Assembly: GCA_029219245.1 (NCBI GenBank) | Contig: JAQXTA010000041.1 | Location: 62,001 to 126,000 of the forward strand | Direction: 5' to 3' | From: Lachnospiraceae bacterium | GTDB lineage: Bacteria; Bacillota; Clostridia; Lachnospirales; Lachnospiraceae | DNA: 64,000 nt | Shown: positions 21,588 to 32,407 of the stretch, in pieces | How positions within the stretch are numbered: position 1 is the first letter of the stretch | How the letters are laid out: each line of letters starts with the position of its first letter | The notes under the pieces: model-generated | The model's input: the letters and a program-made list of their open reading frames with translations, nothing else | Told to the model about the DNA's origin: nothing | The model's database searches: none | Position numbers and translations under genes: made by a program

Positions 21588-24446
21588 ATGGGAAAAAAGA
21601 TTAGAAAAGCAATAGGGGCTCTGTTGATAGCAATAGCAATTGCTGTGACACAGATACCGGCATCAGATGTGGAGGCGGTTGATACTGCTTCCGCATCTGA
21701 TTTTCAAATGGATGGAACTACATTAGTAAAATACAACGGCACGTCGGAGGACGTGTCTGTTTCTGGTTCTGTTGAAAAGATAGAAGCGGAAGCATTTGCA
21801 GATAATGATACGATTAAGAATGTTTTCATTGGAAGCAGTGTTGAGATAATTGGTGCAAGTGCTTTTGAGGGATGCGACCAGTTGCAGAAGGTGATGATTC
21901 CGGATTCGGTAGAAACCATTGAGCAGGCGGCATTTGCGGACTGTCCATCTTTAACAACAGTAGAAATCGGAAATGGACTTACATCTCTTGGCAATGGTGC
22001 TTTTGCAGGAGATACCAGTCTTGCCAATGTGAAATTTGGAAGTGGAAACGCAAAGTTTGTCTGTGAGGATGGTGCGATTTATAGTAAAAAAGAGAAAGAT
22101 ATTCTGTATGCATTGCTTGCGGGCAGAACGAAGGAAAGTTATATCATGCCTTCCACAGTGGAAAAAGTACAGCCATATGCTTTCTGGGGCAATAAGAACC
22201 TGAAAAATGTTTCTATCAGTAGTAATGTGGCAGAAATAGCGGCTTATATGTTTTCCAATTGTGCCAATCTGACCGAGGTACAGATTCCATATTCTGTAAA
22301 AAATATTGATATGAAGGCTTTCGAGGATTGTATCAGACTTCGTAAAATTGAGATTCCGGCTTCCGTAGCAACCATCCACAGTACAGCGTTTGATGGCTGT
22401 ACCAGATTGGAGATTATAGCAGAGGAAGGCAGTGTAGCGAAAAAGTTTGCGGATAATCTGGTGCTGGAAGATATTGATATTACAGAATATGAGGATACTT
22501 CAGCTGACTCCATGAGTGATACTGCGGAGAAAACAGAAAATACGGAAGAAGATGGTACAAAATCAGCTTCTGTTGATTATTATCATGAGGTAACCCATAT
22601 CAATGCTTTGGAAACAGAAGAAGATGCTTCGGTAAAAGGTAAGACAAAAATTATCGGTAATCAGGCATTTGTATTTATTGATAATGCAAGTGCTACCGTA
22701 AATTCCGGCGAACCGGAAACGACAGTAGAAGCAACTGCAGTGTCAGAGGATGAGAAAATCGCAAGTATTTTGGGAAATGCAGATAAAAAAGGAAATTTGT
22801 TCCCTAAGTATACGATTATCGATGAAACGATTGTAGCCAATCAGGCATACTATGGGGATGATAGGGAAGAAATTGATTTGCCGGATACAATTACTGGGAT
22901 TGGTGACTTTGCTTTTGCACGATCCGGTATTCAGAAAATACAGATACTGGATGGGGTATCGCAGATAGGATATGCTGCTTTTTATCATTGTGATAGCTTA
23001 AGTGATGTGAAAATTCCGGAAACGGTAAACGAAATTGCGCCATATGCTTTTGATAAAACAGCATGGCTTCAGAATTGGAAGGAAAATGGAAACGGCGAAT
23101 TTCTTATAGTAGGTGATGGTATTTTACTGGCATATCGGGGAAGTAACAGCATGGTTACGATTCCGGATGGTGTAAAAAAAATCGGACCGGATGCTTTTGC
23201 TGATCATGTTGGAATTACAAAGGTAGTGATACCGGACAGCGTAGAGGTTATTGGAGAAAATGCTTTTGCAGGCTGCAGTAATCTGACAAGTCTGGAAGGC
23301 GGACAGGGGTTGAAGCAGATTAAAGACAGAGCCTTTGCAGGTTGCCCGATGCAGAATATTAAAATACCATCGTCCGTAGAGAAAATTGGGCTTCGTGCAT
23401 TTGATGTAACGGAATCGACTGCTTCGGAAATGGATAATGTGGTTATTTTTAAGGGAGATATTTTACCAACGTTATCTTACGAAGAATCTTCCACCAAGTT
23501 ATATAATGAGGATGACAGAGACTTAGCCTTTGACGGTGTACAGATTGCGGTTGTTTCCCAAAAAATAGATACTTTTGACAATACGATTCTGGATGAGGAG
23601 TTGTTAGGCTTCCGAGGAATTATCTGTAGTATTGAGATGGAAAAAACCGGAGATTCCGAAACGGAAGAGTCCATTTTAAAGATTAAGAAAATACAGACAG
23701 ATGGAGAGTCCTTGGCACATTATCCGGATGAAGTGAATATTGGTGGTAAAATGTATGCCATTGATAAAGTTCATATAACAAAGGAAGACCTTGCCGCGGA
23801 ACAAAGCAATATGCAGGCGGAGAATTCTGACAATACACAGGAAGGCGTTTTGGTCCGTATTAGCAGTGATGTTATAGGAGAAGACGGAACGGCAAGTGCT
23901 GTCCTGGATGGTGCAGAGGGTGGCTATATTCTGAAAATTATAGACAGCAGTAGTGCTGCCAGTGCGATTAAGGATGTATATCGCAAATATTATGGAGATA
24001 CCGTTCCGAAAAATCTACAGGCATTTGAGATTACTTTGCAGGATGCAGATACCTCCATTCCGATTACCGCTTTGGGCAGGCAGAAGATGGAGATAACGAT
24101 ACCTATGCCACAGGGAATTGGGGAAGAAAACCTGCATGTTGTCTGTCTGGATGCAAATGGACAGCTTGAAGAGGTGGACAGCAGGATTTCATCGGTTGAC
24201 GGTACAGACTGCATTACTTTCAATGCAAGTCATTTTTCCGCATATGGGATATATAATTATGTTTCCGGTAATATGTCAGTGGTAAACAATGGGCAGGCAG
24301 TTTTTACCAGTCTATCCGGCAACAAAGATGCTTCGCCGGATACCGGCGATCACAGTATCCATCCGAAATGGTTTTTCGGAGCAGGACTTCTATTTACCGG
24401 ACTGGCACTTATATTTTATAGAGGTAAAAGGAAAAGCAGACAATAG
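21588..24446 (+). CDS. BspA/LRR_5 surface protein with C-terminal sorting signal
   Basis: Repeated VEIIGASAFEGCDQLQKVMIPDSVETI; SPDTGDHSIHPKWFFGAGLLFTGLALIFYRGKRKSRQ end. Confidence 0.88.
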   Translation: MGKKIRKAIGALLIAIAIAVTQIPASDVEAVDTASASDFQMDGTTLVKYNGTSEDVSVSGSVEKIEAEAFADNDTIKNVFIGSSVEIIGASAFEGCDQLQKVMIPDSVETIEQAAFADCPSLTTVEIGNGLTSLGNGAFAGDTSLANVKFGSGNAKFVCEDGAIYSKKEKDILYALLAGRTKESYIMPSTVEKVQPYAFWGNKNLKNVSISSNVAEIAAYMFSNCANLTEVQIPYSVKNIDMKAFEDCIRLRKIEIPASVATIHSTAFDGCTRLEIIAEEGSVAKKFADNLVLEDIDITEYEDTSADSMSDTAEKTENTEEDGTKSASVDYYHEVTHINALETEEDASVKGKTKIIGNQAFVFIDNASATVNSGEPETTVEATAVSEDEKIASILGNADKKGNLFPKYTIIDETIVANQAYYGDDREEIDLPDTITGIGDFAFARSGIQKIQILDGVSQIGYAAFYHCDSLSDVKIPETVNEIAPYAFDKTAWLQNWKENGNGEFLIVGDGILLAYRGSNSMVTIPDGVKKIGPDAFADHVGITKVVIPDSVEVIGENAFAGCSNLTSLEGGQGLKQIKDRAFAGCPMQNIKIPSSVEKIGLRAFDVTESTASEMDNVVIFKGDILPTLSYEESSTKLYNEDDRDLAFDGVQIAVVSQKIDTFDNTILDEELLGFRGIICSIEMEKTGDSETEESILKIKKIQTDGESLAHYPDEVNIGGKMYAIDKVHITKEDLAAEQSNMQAENSDNTQEGVLVRISSDVIGEDGTASAVLDGAEGGYILKIIDSSSAASAIKDVYRKYYGDTVPKNLQAFEITLQDADTSIPITALGRQKMEITIPMPQGIGEENLHVVCLDANGQLEEVDSRISSVDGTDCITFNASHFSAYGIYNYVSGNMSVVNNGQAVFTSLSGNKDASPDTGDHSIHPKWFFGAGLLFTGLALIFYRGKRKSRQ

Positions 24447-24456
24447 GAACCGCAGG

Positions 24457-24497
24457 AAAACTCTCGGCATAAAATAAGAAAAAGCCGGGAGTTTTTT
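24457..24497 (+). terminator. Intrinsic terminator abutting the next start codon
   Basis: AAAACTCtCGGC ... GCCGgGAGTTTTTT followed directly by ATG. Confidence 0.7.
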
Positions 24498-25385
24498 ATG
24501 TATCGTGTCAGAAAACAGCTTGGCTGCAGTGATAGCATGCAGCAATCCTGCAAAGGCAGTCCGATAACGGTTGCAGTGCTTGATACAGGAATATATCTTC
24601 ATCCGGATTTGAAAGGCAGAATTGTAGGATTTCAGGATTTTGTGAATTATAAAAGTATGATATATGATGATAGTGGACATGGGACACATGTAACAGGATG
24701 TATTGGCGGCAGTGGGTTATCCTCCGGCGGGAAATATAAGGGAATTGCTCCGCAGAGTCTTTTCTGTGTCGGAAAGGTTCTGGATCGGGAAGGGGAAGGC
24801 TCTATAGAAAGCATGTATCATGGTCTGCTCTGGGTGATACAGAACCGGCTGCATTATCATATACGTATTTTGAATATTTCGGTTGGAATTGGACAAAACG
24901 GAGAACGCAAGAGGTTGGAAGAAGTGGTTGGGCTTCTGGAAGCGGTCTGGGATTCCGGTATTGTTGTTATTTGTGCAGCAGGAAATGCGGGACCGGAAAA
25001 TGGAACAATATCACCACTTGGCAAAAGCCGGAAAGTAATTACGGTCGGCTGCCATGAGGGCGGTTATTTTGGAAACAGAGAGAATTTGTGCGAAAATTAT
25101 TCTGGCAGAGGAGATGAAAAGGAACCGTTTCGTAAACCGGATATTGTAGCACCGGGAACGGATATTATCTCCTGTAATAATAAGGGAAACGGCTATGTGA
25201 AAAAAAGCGGAACATCCATGGCAACTCCGATTGTATCCGGAGCAGCGGCATTGCTATTGCAGAAATATCCTTATCTGAATAATGAGCAGGTAAAACGAAA
25301 AATGATATATAGCGCGAAAGATTTAGGTGATTCCTGGAATAAACAGGGATGGGGAATGCTTGATATCGAAAAATTACTGGATTGA
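24498..25385 (+). CDS. S8 subtilisin-like serine protease lacking a signal peptide
   Basis: AVLDTGIYLHPDL (Asp), DDSGHGTHVTGCI (His), SGTSMATPIVSGAAAL (Ser). Confidence 0.92.
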   Translation: MYRVRKQLGCSDSMQQSCKGSPITVAVLDTGIYLHPDLKGRIVGFQDFVNYKSMIYDDSGHGTHVTGCIGGSGLSSGGKYKGIAPQSLFCVGKVLDREGEGSIESMYHGLLWVIQNRLHYHIRILNISVGIGQNGERKRLEEVVGLLEAVWDSGIVVICAAGNAGPENGTISPLGKSRKVITVGCHEGGYFGNRENLCENYSGRGDEKEPFRKPDIVAPGTDIISCNNKGNGYVKKSGTSMATPIVSGAAALLLQKYPYLNNEQVKRKMIYSAKDLGDSWNKQGWGMLDIEKLLD

Positions 25386-25388
25386 TAT

Positions 25389-25417
25389 TGACATAAATAG
25401 TATGATTGTATACAATT
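25389..25417 (+). promoter_or_regulatory. Sigma-70 type promoter with a 12-bp palindrome over the -10
   Basis: TTGACA - 17 bp - TACAAT; ATTGTATACAAT palindrome at 25406-25417. Confidence 0.75.
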
Positions 25418-25445
25418 ATACGAGATAGTTGGGAGGAGATAAACC

Positions 25446-26870
25446 ATGAGAGATAATGATAAAACTTTTATGAATCGTCCGGTAACAATGAACGAGAAGA
25501 ACAACTTATTGGAAATAGAGGAGCATATGTACATTCTGGATGATGTAGAGAAGCCAAATGTATTTCGAAATATGTTCCCATATTCGGAAATACCGAAAAT
25601 ACCGTTTAATGATAGAATCGTACCGCATAATATGCCAAAGGAAATCTGGATTACGGATACGACTTTTCGTGATGGACAGCAGTCGAGAGCGCCCTATACA
25701 ACGGAACAGATTGTAACTATTTATGACTATCTTCATAAATTGGGCGGCCCGAATGGCATGATTCGTGCCAGCGAATTTTTCCTGTATAGTAAGAAGGACC
25801 GGGATGCTGTTTATAAATGTATGGAGCGCGGTTATCAGTTCCCGGAGGTTACAAGCTGGATTCGTGCCAGCAAGGAAGATTTTAAACTGGTCAAAGATAT
25901 TGGTATGAAAGAAACCGGTATTCTGGTAAGCTGCTCAGATTATCATATTTTCCTGAAGCTGAAAATGACGAGACGGCAGGCAATGGATCATTACCTGAGT
26001 GTCATACGGGATTGCCTGGAAGAGGGAATCAGTCCGAGATGTCATCTGGAGGATATTACAAGAGCGGATATATACGGTTATGTGGTGCCGTTTTGTATGG
26101 AACTTATGAAATTAATGGAGGAATATAAGATACCGATTAAAATACGTGCGTGCGATACGATGGGATACGGTGTCAATTATCCGGGTGCTGTTATTCCACG
26201 TAGCGTTCAGGGCATTATTTATGCACTGCACACCCATGCAGGGGTACCGCATTCTTTGATTGAATGGCATGGACATAATGACTTCTATAAAGCTGTATCG
26301 AACTCGACTACGGCATGGATTTATGGCTGTTCGGGAGTCAATACTTCTTTGTTCGGTATCGGTGAGAGAACGGGCAATACGCCGCTTGAAGCCATGGTAT
26401 TTGAATATGCACAGTTAAAAGGCGATTTGAACGGTATGGATACGACAGTTATTACCGAACTCGCAGAATATTACGAGAAGGAAATTGGTTATGAAATTCC
26501 ACCAAGAACGCCTTTTGTTGGTAAGAATTTTAATGTGACAAGAGCGGGCATCCATGCGGATGGTCTTTTGAAAAATGAGGAGATTTATAATATTTTTGAT
26601 ACCGAAAAATTCTTAAACAGACCTGTGCTATGTGCAGTTTCCAATACATCCGGATTGGCCGGCATTGCACATTGGATTAATACTTATTATAAGCTTAAGG
26701 ATGATGAGATGCTGGACAAAAACTGTGAGCTTGTAAAAGAACTTAAGGTGTGGGTTGACGAAGAGTATGCTGCAGGTCGTGTTACCGTATTGACGGATGA
26801 AGAGCTGGTTACACAGATTGATAAGACTTGCAAGAAGCTTAATATTACATTAAAAAAAGAAGAAAAGTAA
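25446..26870 (+). CDS. Re-citrate synthase / isopropylmalate-homocitrate synthase family enzyme
   Basis: ITDTTFRDGQQSRAPYT, HGHNDFYKAVSNS, FGIGERTGNTPLEAM, next to icd. Confidence 0.8.
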   Translation: MRDNDKTFMNRPVTMNEKNNLLEIEEHMYILDDVEKPNVFRNMFPYSEIPKIPFNDRIVPHNMPKEIWITDTTFRDGQQSRAPYTTEQIVTIYDYLHKLGGPNGMIRASEFFLYSKKDRDAVYKCMERGYQFPEVTSWIRASKEDFKLVKDIGMKETGILVSCSDYHIFLKLKMTRRQAMDHYLSVIRDCLEEGISPRCHLEDITRADIYGYVVPFCMELMKLMEEYKIPIKIRACDTMGYGVNYPGAVIPRSVQGIIYALHTHAGVPHSLIEWHGHNDFYKAVSNSTTAWIYGCSGVNTSLFGIGERTGNTPLEAMVFEYAQLKGDLNGMDTTVITELAEYYEKEIGYEIPPRTPFVGKNFNVTRAGIHADGLLKNEEIYNIFDTEKFLNRPVLCAVSNTSGLAGIAHWINTYYKLKDDEMLDKNCELVKELKVWVDEEYAAGRVTVLTDEELVTQIDKTCKKLNITLKKEEK

Positions 26871-26906
26871 GATAAAAAGAGGGTATGTGGAAAGGCATGG
26901 TAAGAA

Positions 26907-27608
26907 ATGAGCAGTTATGATATCAAACATGCGGTAAATGACAAATATTCTTTGCGGGGTAGAGTATTTCAGAAAATCAGGGAAGATATACTAAGCGGGA
27001 AATATAAGGAAAATGAGGAGTTAAAAGAAGTTGCTATTGGGGAAGAACTGGGTGTCAGCCGCACTCCGGTCAGAGAGGCATTCAGACAACTCGAACTGGA
27101 AGGATTAATTCAGATTATTCCAAATAAAGGTGCCTATGTAACGGGTATTACGGCAAAGGATGTGAAGGATATTTATATGATACGTTCTTTGCTGGAAGGT
27201 TTATGTGCCAGAATGGCCACCGAAAAAATAACAAAAGAACAGATGGAAGAAATGGAAGAAAACATATATCTGGCAGAGTTTCATGCAAGCAAGGGACATA
27301 TGGATCAGATGGCAGAGTTAGACAACCGTTTCCATGATATTCTATATGAAGCATGTGATTCCAAAATGTTAGAACATCTGTTAAAAGACTTTCACCAATA
27401 TGTGCTGCGTGTCAGACAGAAGACCCTGTCTACGAACAGCAGAGGTACTGCTTCCAATAATGAACACAAACAGATAATGGAGGCAATTAAGGCAAAGGAT
27501 GCAGACCGCGCAGAGAAGCTTGCCAACCAGCATATGATAAATGCATATGATAATATGGTAAAAAATGGTTTGTATGAGATTTATGGAGATACAACATTAG
27601 AAGAATAA
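26907..27608 (+). CDS. GntR family (FadR/FCD type) transcriptional regulator
   Basis: [41 protein letters not shown] wHTH; C-terminal FCD-like helical domain. Confidence 0.92.
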   Translation: MSSYDIKHAVNDKYSLRGRVFQKIREDILSGKYKENEELKEVAIGEELGVSRTPVREAFRQLELEGLIQIIPNKGAYVTGITAKDVKDIYMIRSLLEGLCARMATEKITKEQMEEMEENIYLAEFHASKGHMDQMAELDNRFHDILYEACDSKMLEHLLKDFHQYVLRVRQKTLSTNSRGTASNNEHKQIMEAIKAKDADRAEKLANQHMINAYDNMVKNGLYEIYGDTTLEE

Positions 27609-27628
27609 GAAAAGGAGACAGGCTATTT

Positions 27629-28834
27629 ATGGACAAGATTAAAATGACAACTCCCTTAGTTGAGATGGATGGAGATGAAATGACAAGAATCCTTTGGAAA
27701 ATGATTAAGGATGAATTGTTGTTACCGTACATTGACTTAAAAACTGAATATTACGATTTGGGATTAGAGCATCGTAACGAAACAAACGATCAGGTTACGA
27801 TAGACTCTGCTGAGGCAACCAAGAAATATGGAGTTGCGGTTAAATGTGCAACCATCACACCGAATGCAGCCAGAATGACAGAATACAATCTGAAGGAAAT
27901 GTGGAAGAGTCCAAATGGTACGATACGTGCAGCTTTAGACGGAACTGTATTTCGTGCACCGATTATTGTTAAGGGCATCGAACCTTGTGTGAAAAACTGG
28001 GAAAAACCGATTACTCTGGCACGTCATGCTTATGGTGATGTGTATAAAAATACAGAAATCAAAGTGCCGGGAGCCGGAAAGGCGGAATTAGTATTTACGG
28101 CGGAAGATGGAACGGAAATCCGGGAAACCATACATAATTTTACCGGACCTGGTATTCTTCAGGGAATTCATAATACCGATAAGTCCATTACAAGCTTTGC
28201 AAAAGCATGCTTCAACTATGCATTGGATACGAAACAGGATTTGTGGTTTGCAACGAAAGACACGATTTCCAAAAAATATGACCATAATTTTAAAGATATT
28301 TTCCAGGAAATCTATGAAAAAGAATATGCAAAGAAGTTTGAAGAAGCCGGTATTGAATATTTCTATACATTGATTGATGATGCGGTTGCCCGTGTTATGA
28401 AAGCAAAAGGCGGCTTTATCTGGGCTTGTAAGAACTATGATGGAGATGTTATGAGCGATATGGTATCTTCTGCCTTCGGTTCTCTGGCCATGATGACCTC
28501 CGTACTTGTTTCACCGTCAGGCGTTTACGAATATGAGGCAGCCCATGGAACCGTTCAAAGACATTATTACAAGCATCTGAAAGGGGAGGAAACCTCTACA
28601 AACTCCGTTGCAACGATTTTTGCATGGACAGGCGCGCTCAGAAAACGTGGAGAACTGGACGGTAACAAGGAACTGATGGCATTTGCCGATAAATTGGAGA
28701 AAGCAACCATTCAGACCATCGAAGAAGGAAAAATGACCAAAGACCTTGCACTGATTACTTCTTTGAAAGATGTAACTGTATTAAACAGTGAGAACTTTAT
28801 CAAGGCAATCCGGGAAACATTCGAGAAGATGTAA
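27629..28834 (+). CDS. icd: NADP-dependent isocitrate dehydrogenase
   Basis: [50 protein letters not shown]. Confidence 0.96.
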   Translation: MDKIKMTTPLVEMDGDEMTRILWKMIKDELLLPYIDLKTEYYDLGLEHRNETNDQVTIDSAEATKKYGVAVKCATITPNAARMTEYNLKEMWKSPNGTIRAALDGTVFRAPIIVKGIEPCVKNWEKPITLARHAYGDVYKNTEIKVPGAGKAELVFTAEDGTEIRETIHNFTGPGILQGIHNTDKSITSFAKACFNYALDTKQDLWFATKDTISKKYDHNFKDIFQEIYEKEYAKKFEEAGIEYFYTLIDDAVARVMKAKGGFIWACKNYDGDVMSDMVSSAFGSLAMMTSVLVSPSGVYEYEAAHGTVQRHYYKHLKGEETSTNSVATIFAWTGALRKRGELDGNKELMAFADKLEKATIQTIEEGKMTKDLALITSLKDVTVLNSENFIKAIRETFEKM

Positions 28835-28853
28835 AATGTATGCATAATATATC

Positions 28854-28903
28854 AAAATGGTCGAATAAACAAAATGGGACATTTTGTTTATTTCGACCAT
28901 TTT
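28854..28903. terminator. Long near-perfect hairpin between convergent genes
   Basis: AAAATGGTCGAATAAACAAAATG-gga-CATTTTGTTTATTTCGACCATTTT. Confidence 0.6.
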
Positions 28904-28966
28904 ATCTGTATATCATTGATGCATCGGAACCTCGTTTGTTGCTTGTTCCCCTTTTTATTTAATCTT

Positions 28967-30892
28967 TTAGTCTTCAGAAAGGTTTTCCCATTTTTCATAC
29001 AGCGTTTCCAATTCGGCTTCGTTTTCTCCCTTTTCGCTGCTTAGTTCCTGCAGCTTTGCAACATTGGTGCAGACATCGGGTGAAGCCATCAGGTCATCAA
29101 TTTCCGTATTCCGGGTTTCTAACTGTTCAATTCGTTCTTCGCATTTTTTTAAATCATTTTCTTTTTTCCGTCTGGCAGCCTGTAGTTCTTTCTGATTTTT
29201 CCAGTCCTGCTTGTTCTCAGAAGGTATTTGTCCGGAGGAAGCAGTGGCATTAAGACTTGGAGAACTGGATGGAGAAGATAATACCGTTTCCTGTTTTTTC
29301 TCCAGATAATATTCATAATTGCCAAGATATTCGGTCAGTTGTTTCTGGCGCAAATCCAGAATCCGGGTAGCGGTTTTGTTGATAAAATAACGGTCATGGG
29401 AAACGTATAATACGGTTCCGGTATAGCCGTTTAGGGCATCCTCCAGAATTTCTTTGGACATAATATCCAGATGGTTTGTCGGCTCATCCAGAATCAGAAA
29501 ATTGGATTCAGACAGCATGAGTTTGGCAAGTGATACACGTCCGCGTTCTCCACCGCTTAAGGATTTAATCTGTTTGAACACATCATCACCGGTAAAAAGA
29601 AAAGCAGCAAGTGTATTTCGAATTTCGGTATTGGTAAGGGTTGGATAATCATCGGAAATTTCTTCAAATAAGGTTTTGTCCGGATGCAATACGTGATGCT
29701 CCTGGTCATAGTAGCCAATCTGAACATTGGCACCTAAGCGAATGCTGCCTTCATCGGGAGGTAAAAGTTCATTGATGATTTTTAAAATCGTTGTTTTGCC
29801 GGTTCCGTTATCGCCGATAATAGCAACGTGTTCTCCACGCCGGATATCAAAAGAAAGATGTTCAAAAAGATGGAGTTCTCCGAAGGATTTCGAGAGATTT
29901 TCCACATGAAGAACATCATTTCCGCTGAGAAATTTTGGCTCTAAGCGCAGGTGCATATCGGAGCGGGTCTCAGATGGCTTTTCCAGCACTTCGATTTTGT
30001 TCAGCATTTTTTCGCGGCTTTCGGCACGTTTAATAGATTTTTCCCGGTTGAAGGATCTTAATTTTTCAATGACTTCTTCCTGGTGTTTGATTTCACGCTG
30101 CTGATTCATATAGGCATTGTATTCAGCAATACGAAGCTGTTCTTTTTTGGCTGCATAGGCAGAATAGTTTCCGGTAAAAACGGTTGCTCTGGAATGGTCA
30201 ATTTCAATTACTTTATTGGCAATGCGGTCCAGAAAATAGCGGTCATGGGAAACGATAACAACGGCACCCTTGTAATTGAGAAGATAAGTTTCCAACCAGG
30301 TAATGGAAGACATATCCAAATGGTTTGTCGGCTCATCCAGAATAATCAGGCTTGGATTTTGCAATAGCAGCTTGCCAAGCGCCACACGGGTTTTCTGACC
30401 GCCGGAGAGGGTAGAAACGGATTTGGAGAAATCATTTTCTGCAAAGCCAAGACCTTTTAAAACACCGACAAGTTCACTTTTGTAGGCATAACCGTTTGCT
30501 GATTCAAAAGCGTGGGTCAAATTGGAATAGGTATCCATAAGCTGTGACAGCTTCTCGTCAGAGGCTGTTTTCATCTGTAGTTCGATGGAGCGGATTTTGT
30601 GCTCTAATTCGATAATATCCTGTTTGACGGAGAGCAGTTCGTCATAGATAGTGTTTTCACTGGAAACGGCCTGATGCTGGGACAGATACCCAACGGTTTT
30701 ATCTTTGGAGAGTGTTACGATACCTTCATCCGCAGAAAGTTCCCCCATAATAATGCGAAGCAGTGTGGTTTTGCCGGCTCCGTTGATTCCCACAATGGCA
30801 GCCTTGTCGTAGTCTTCAATATGAAAAGAGATATTTTGCAAAACAGGCACTTCGTTAAAGGATTTATGTATATTACTAACAGAAAGAATCAT
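28967..30892 (-). CDS. ABC-F family ATP-binding protein
   Basis: Two Walker A (GINGAGKTT, GDNGTGKTT) and two LSGG signatures, LDEPTNHLD; no TM. Confidence 0.95.
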   Translation of the reverse strand: MILSVSNIHKSFNEVPVLQNISFHIEDYDKAAIVGINGAGKTTLLRIIMGELSADEGIVTLSKDKTVGYLSQHQAVSSENTIYDELLSVKQDIIELEHKIRSIELQMKTASDEKLSQLMDTYSNLTHAFESANGYAYKSELVGVLKGLGFAENDFSKSVSTLSGGQKTRVALGKLLLQNPSLIILDEPTNHLDMSSITWLETYLLNYKGAVVIVSHDRYFLDRIANKVIEIDHSRATVFTGNYSAYAAKKEQLRIAEYNAYMNQQREIKHQEEVIEKLRSFNREKSIKRAESREKMLNKIEVLEKPSETRSDMHLRLEPKFLSGNDVLHVENLSKSFGELHLFEHLSFDIRRGEHVAIIGDNGTGKTTILKIINELLPPDEGSIRLGANVQIGYYDQEHHVLHPDKTLFEEISDDYPTLTNTEIRNTLAAFLFTGDDVFKQIKSLSGGERGRVSLAKLMLSESNFLILDEPTNHLDIMSKEILEDALNGYTGTVLYVSHDRYFINKTATRILDLRQKQLTEYLGNYEYYLEKKQETVLSSPSSSPSLNATASSGQIPSENKQDWKNQKELQAARRKKENDLKKCEERIEQLETRNTEIDDLMASPDVCTNVAKLQELSSEKGENEAELETLYEKWENLSED

Positions 30893-31083
30893 GGTAAATG
30901 CTCCTTAAATGTATGTTTCGTATGTTTTGAACTTTACATCATTTTACAGTTTACAAGGCAAACTAAATTGTGTCAAATGGAATGTCCAAGGAGATGGTAA
31001 GTAGGCGGCAGGTTCATTGACATATTTTTAACACTCCGCTATAATATAAGATGCTATTTTATAAAACACAGGAGGCAGCATCA

Positions 31084-31719
31084 GTGGAAGAAAAGGAAAT
31101 TTCACAGGCTGTAATTAGCCGTTTGCCGAGGTATTTCCGATATCTTGGAGATTTGAAAGATGAAGGAATCGAAAGGATATCTTCACAGGAATTAAGTGAT
31201 ATCATGCAGGTAACGGCATCTCAGATTCGTCAGGATTTCAACAATTTCGGTGGTTTTGGACAGCAGGGATATGGTTATAATGTGGGATATCTTTATGAAG
31301 AAATCGGCAAAATACTTGGTCTGGATAAAGAGCATAATCTGATTATTGTTGGTGCAGGGCATTTAGGGCAGGCACTTGTGAATTATATGAATTTTGAGAG
31401 AAGAGGTTTTATTTTCCGAGGTGTTTTTGACAGTAATCCTGCCATTCATGGTATGAAGATACGGGAACTTGCCGTACAGCCGATGGAGAATATGGAAGCC
31501 TTTGTGAAGGAAAATGATATTGATATAGCAGTTCTTACGATACCAAAGAGCAGTGCGACGGCTGTAGCGGAGCAACTGGTATCGTATGGAATTAAAGCAA
31601 TCTGGAATTTTGCACATGTGGATCTAAATGTGCCGAAGGAAATTCAGGTAGAAAATGTACATCTGTCGGACAGTCTGATGAAGCTGTCTTATAACCTTGC
31701 TTCACATGATACGAATTAG
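31084..31719 (+). CDS. rex: Redox-sensing transcriptional repressor Rex (GTG start)
   Basis: SRLPRYFRYLGDL, SQIRQDFNNFGGFGQQGYGYNV, IVGAGHLGQALVNY; AGGAGG SD before GTG. Confidence 0.95.
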   Translation: MEEKEISQAVISRLPRYFRYLGDLKDEGIERISSQELSDIMQVTASQIRQDFNNFGGFGQQGYGYNVGYLYEEIGKILGLDKEHNLIIVGAGHLGQALVNYMNFERRGFIFRGVFDSNPAIHGMKIRELAVQPMENMEAFVKENDIDIAVLTIPKSSATAVAEQLVSYGIKAIWNFAHVDLNVPKEIQVENVHLSDSLMKLSYNLASHDTN

Positions 31720-31737
31720 AGGGGGCTATGAATCCGA

Positions 31738-32373
31738 ATGACAAAAGAAGATGAAGTATTTCGGAAAGCTTTGGCGGATAAAAAAATCCCGCTGTTAACC
31801 TTGGATCATAAATGGCATCAGCTTTTTACACAGGCAGATACGACACCGCAAATCCGGATGTTGGAAAGCAAGCTGAACGAACTTGTGAAACGGCAGGGAA
31901 AAGCTAATACGGAAAGTAAGGAAATCCGAAAAATCAAATCAAAGCTGATGAGTGAAATTGTCGTGCTTGCCGATAGTCTGGTACAGGATCCTGACAGCAA
32001 AAAGCTTGCGAAGGATATGGATGACCATAAACGGCTGGTTGATGAGTGTAATGAAAAGCTGGATGCTTATGAAGAAGAGTTGTTAGAGCTGCCCAGAGAA
32101 ATTGACAGGACGAACAGGGAATTGATGTTAGCGACGATGGAAAGCTGTTACAAAAAAATACGGAATAATACAAAGGAAATAGCGGCGATTACCTTGTGGG
32201 TAAAACAAATACGCCGGGAATTAAAGAAAAAAATGGTCCGGAAACAGGAAAAGGAAGCATTGAATAATGAATTGTATGCATATATGCATGATATTTTCGG
32301 ACCGGATGTAATTGAGATTTTTGATATGAAATATCAGAAAAAAAACAAGGACAATGGCGCGCCGGAATCATAG
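31738..32373 (+). CDS. Conserved hypothetical coiled-coil protein
   Basis: 211-aa Lys/Glu-rich helical ORF downstream of rex. Confidence 0.7.
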   Translation: MTKEDEVFRKALADKKIPLLTLDHKWHQLFTQADTTPQIRMLESKLNELVKRQGKANTESKEIRKIKSKLMSEIVVLADSLVQDPDSKKLAKDMDDHKRLVDECNEKLDAYEEELLELPREIDRTNRELMLATMESCYKKIRNNTKEIAAITLWVKQIRRELKKKMVRKQEKEALNNELYAYMHDIFGPDVIEIFDMKYQKKNKDNGAPES

Positions 32374-32407
32374 GATTTTGGCGCTTTTTCATAAAGGGGA
32401 AGTAAGA

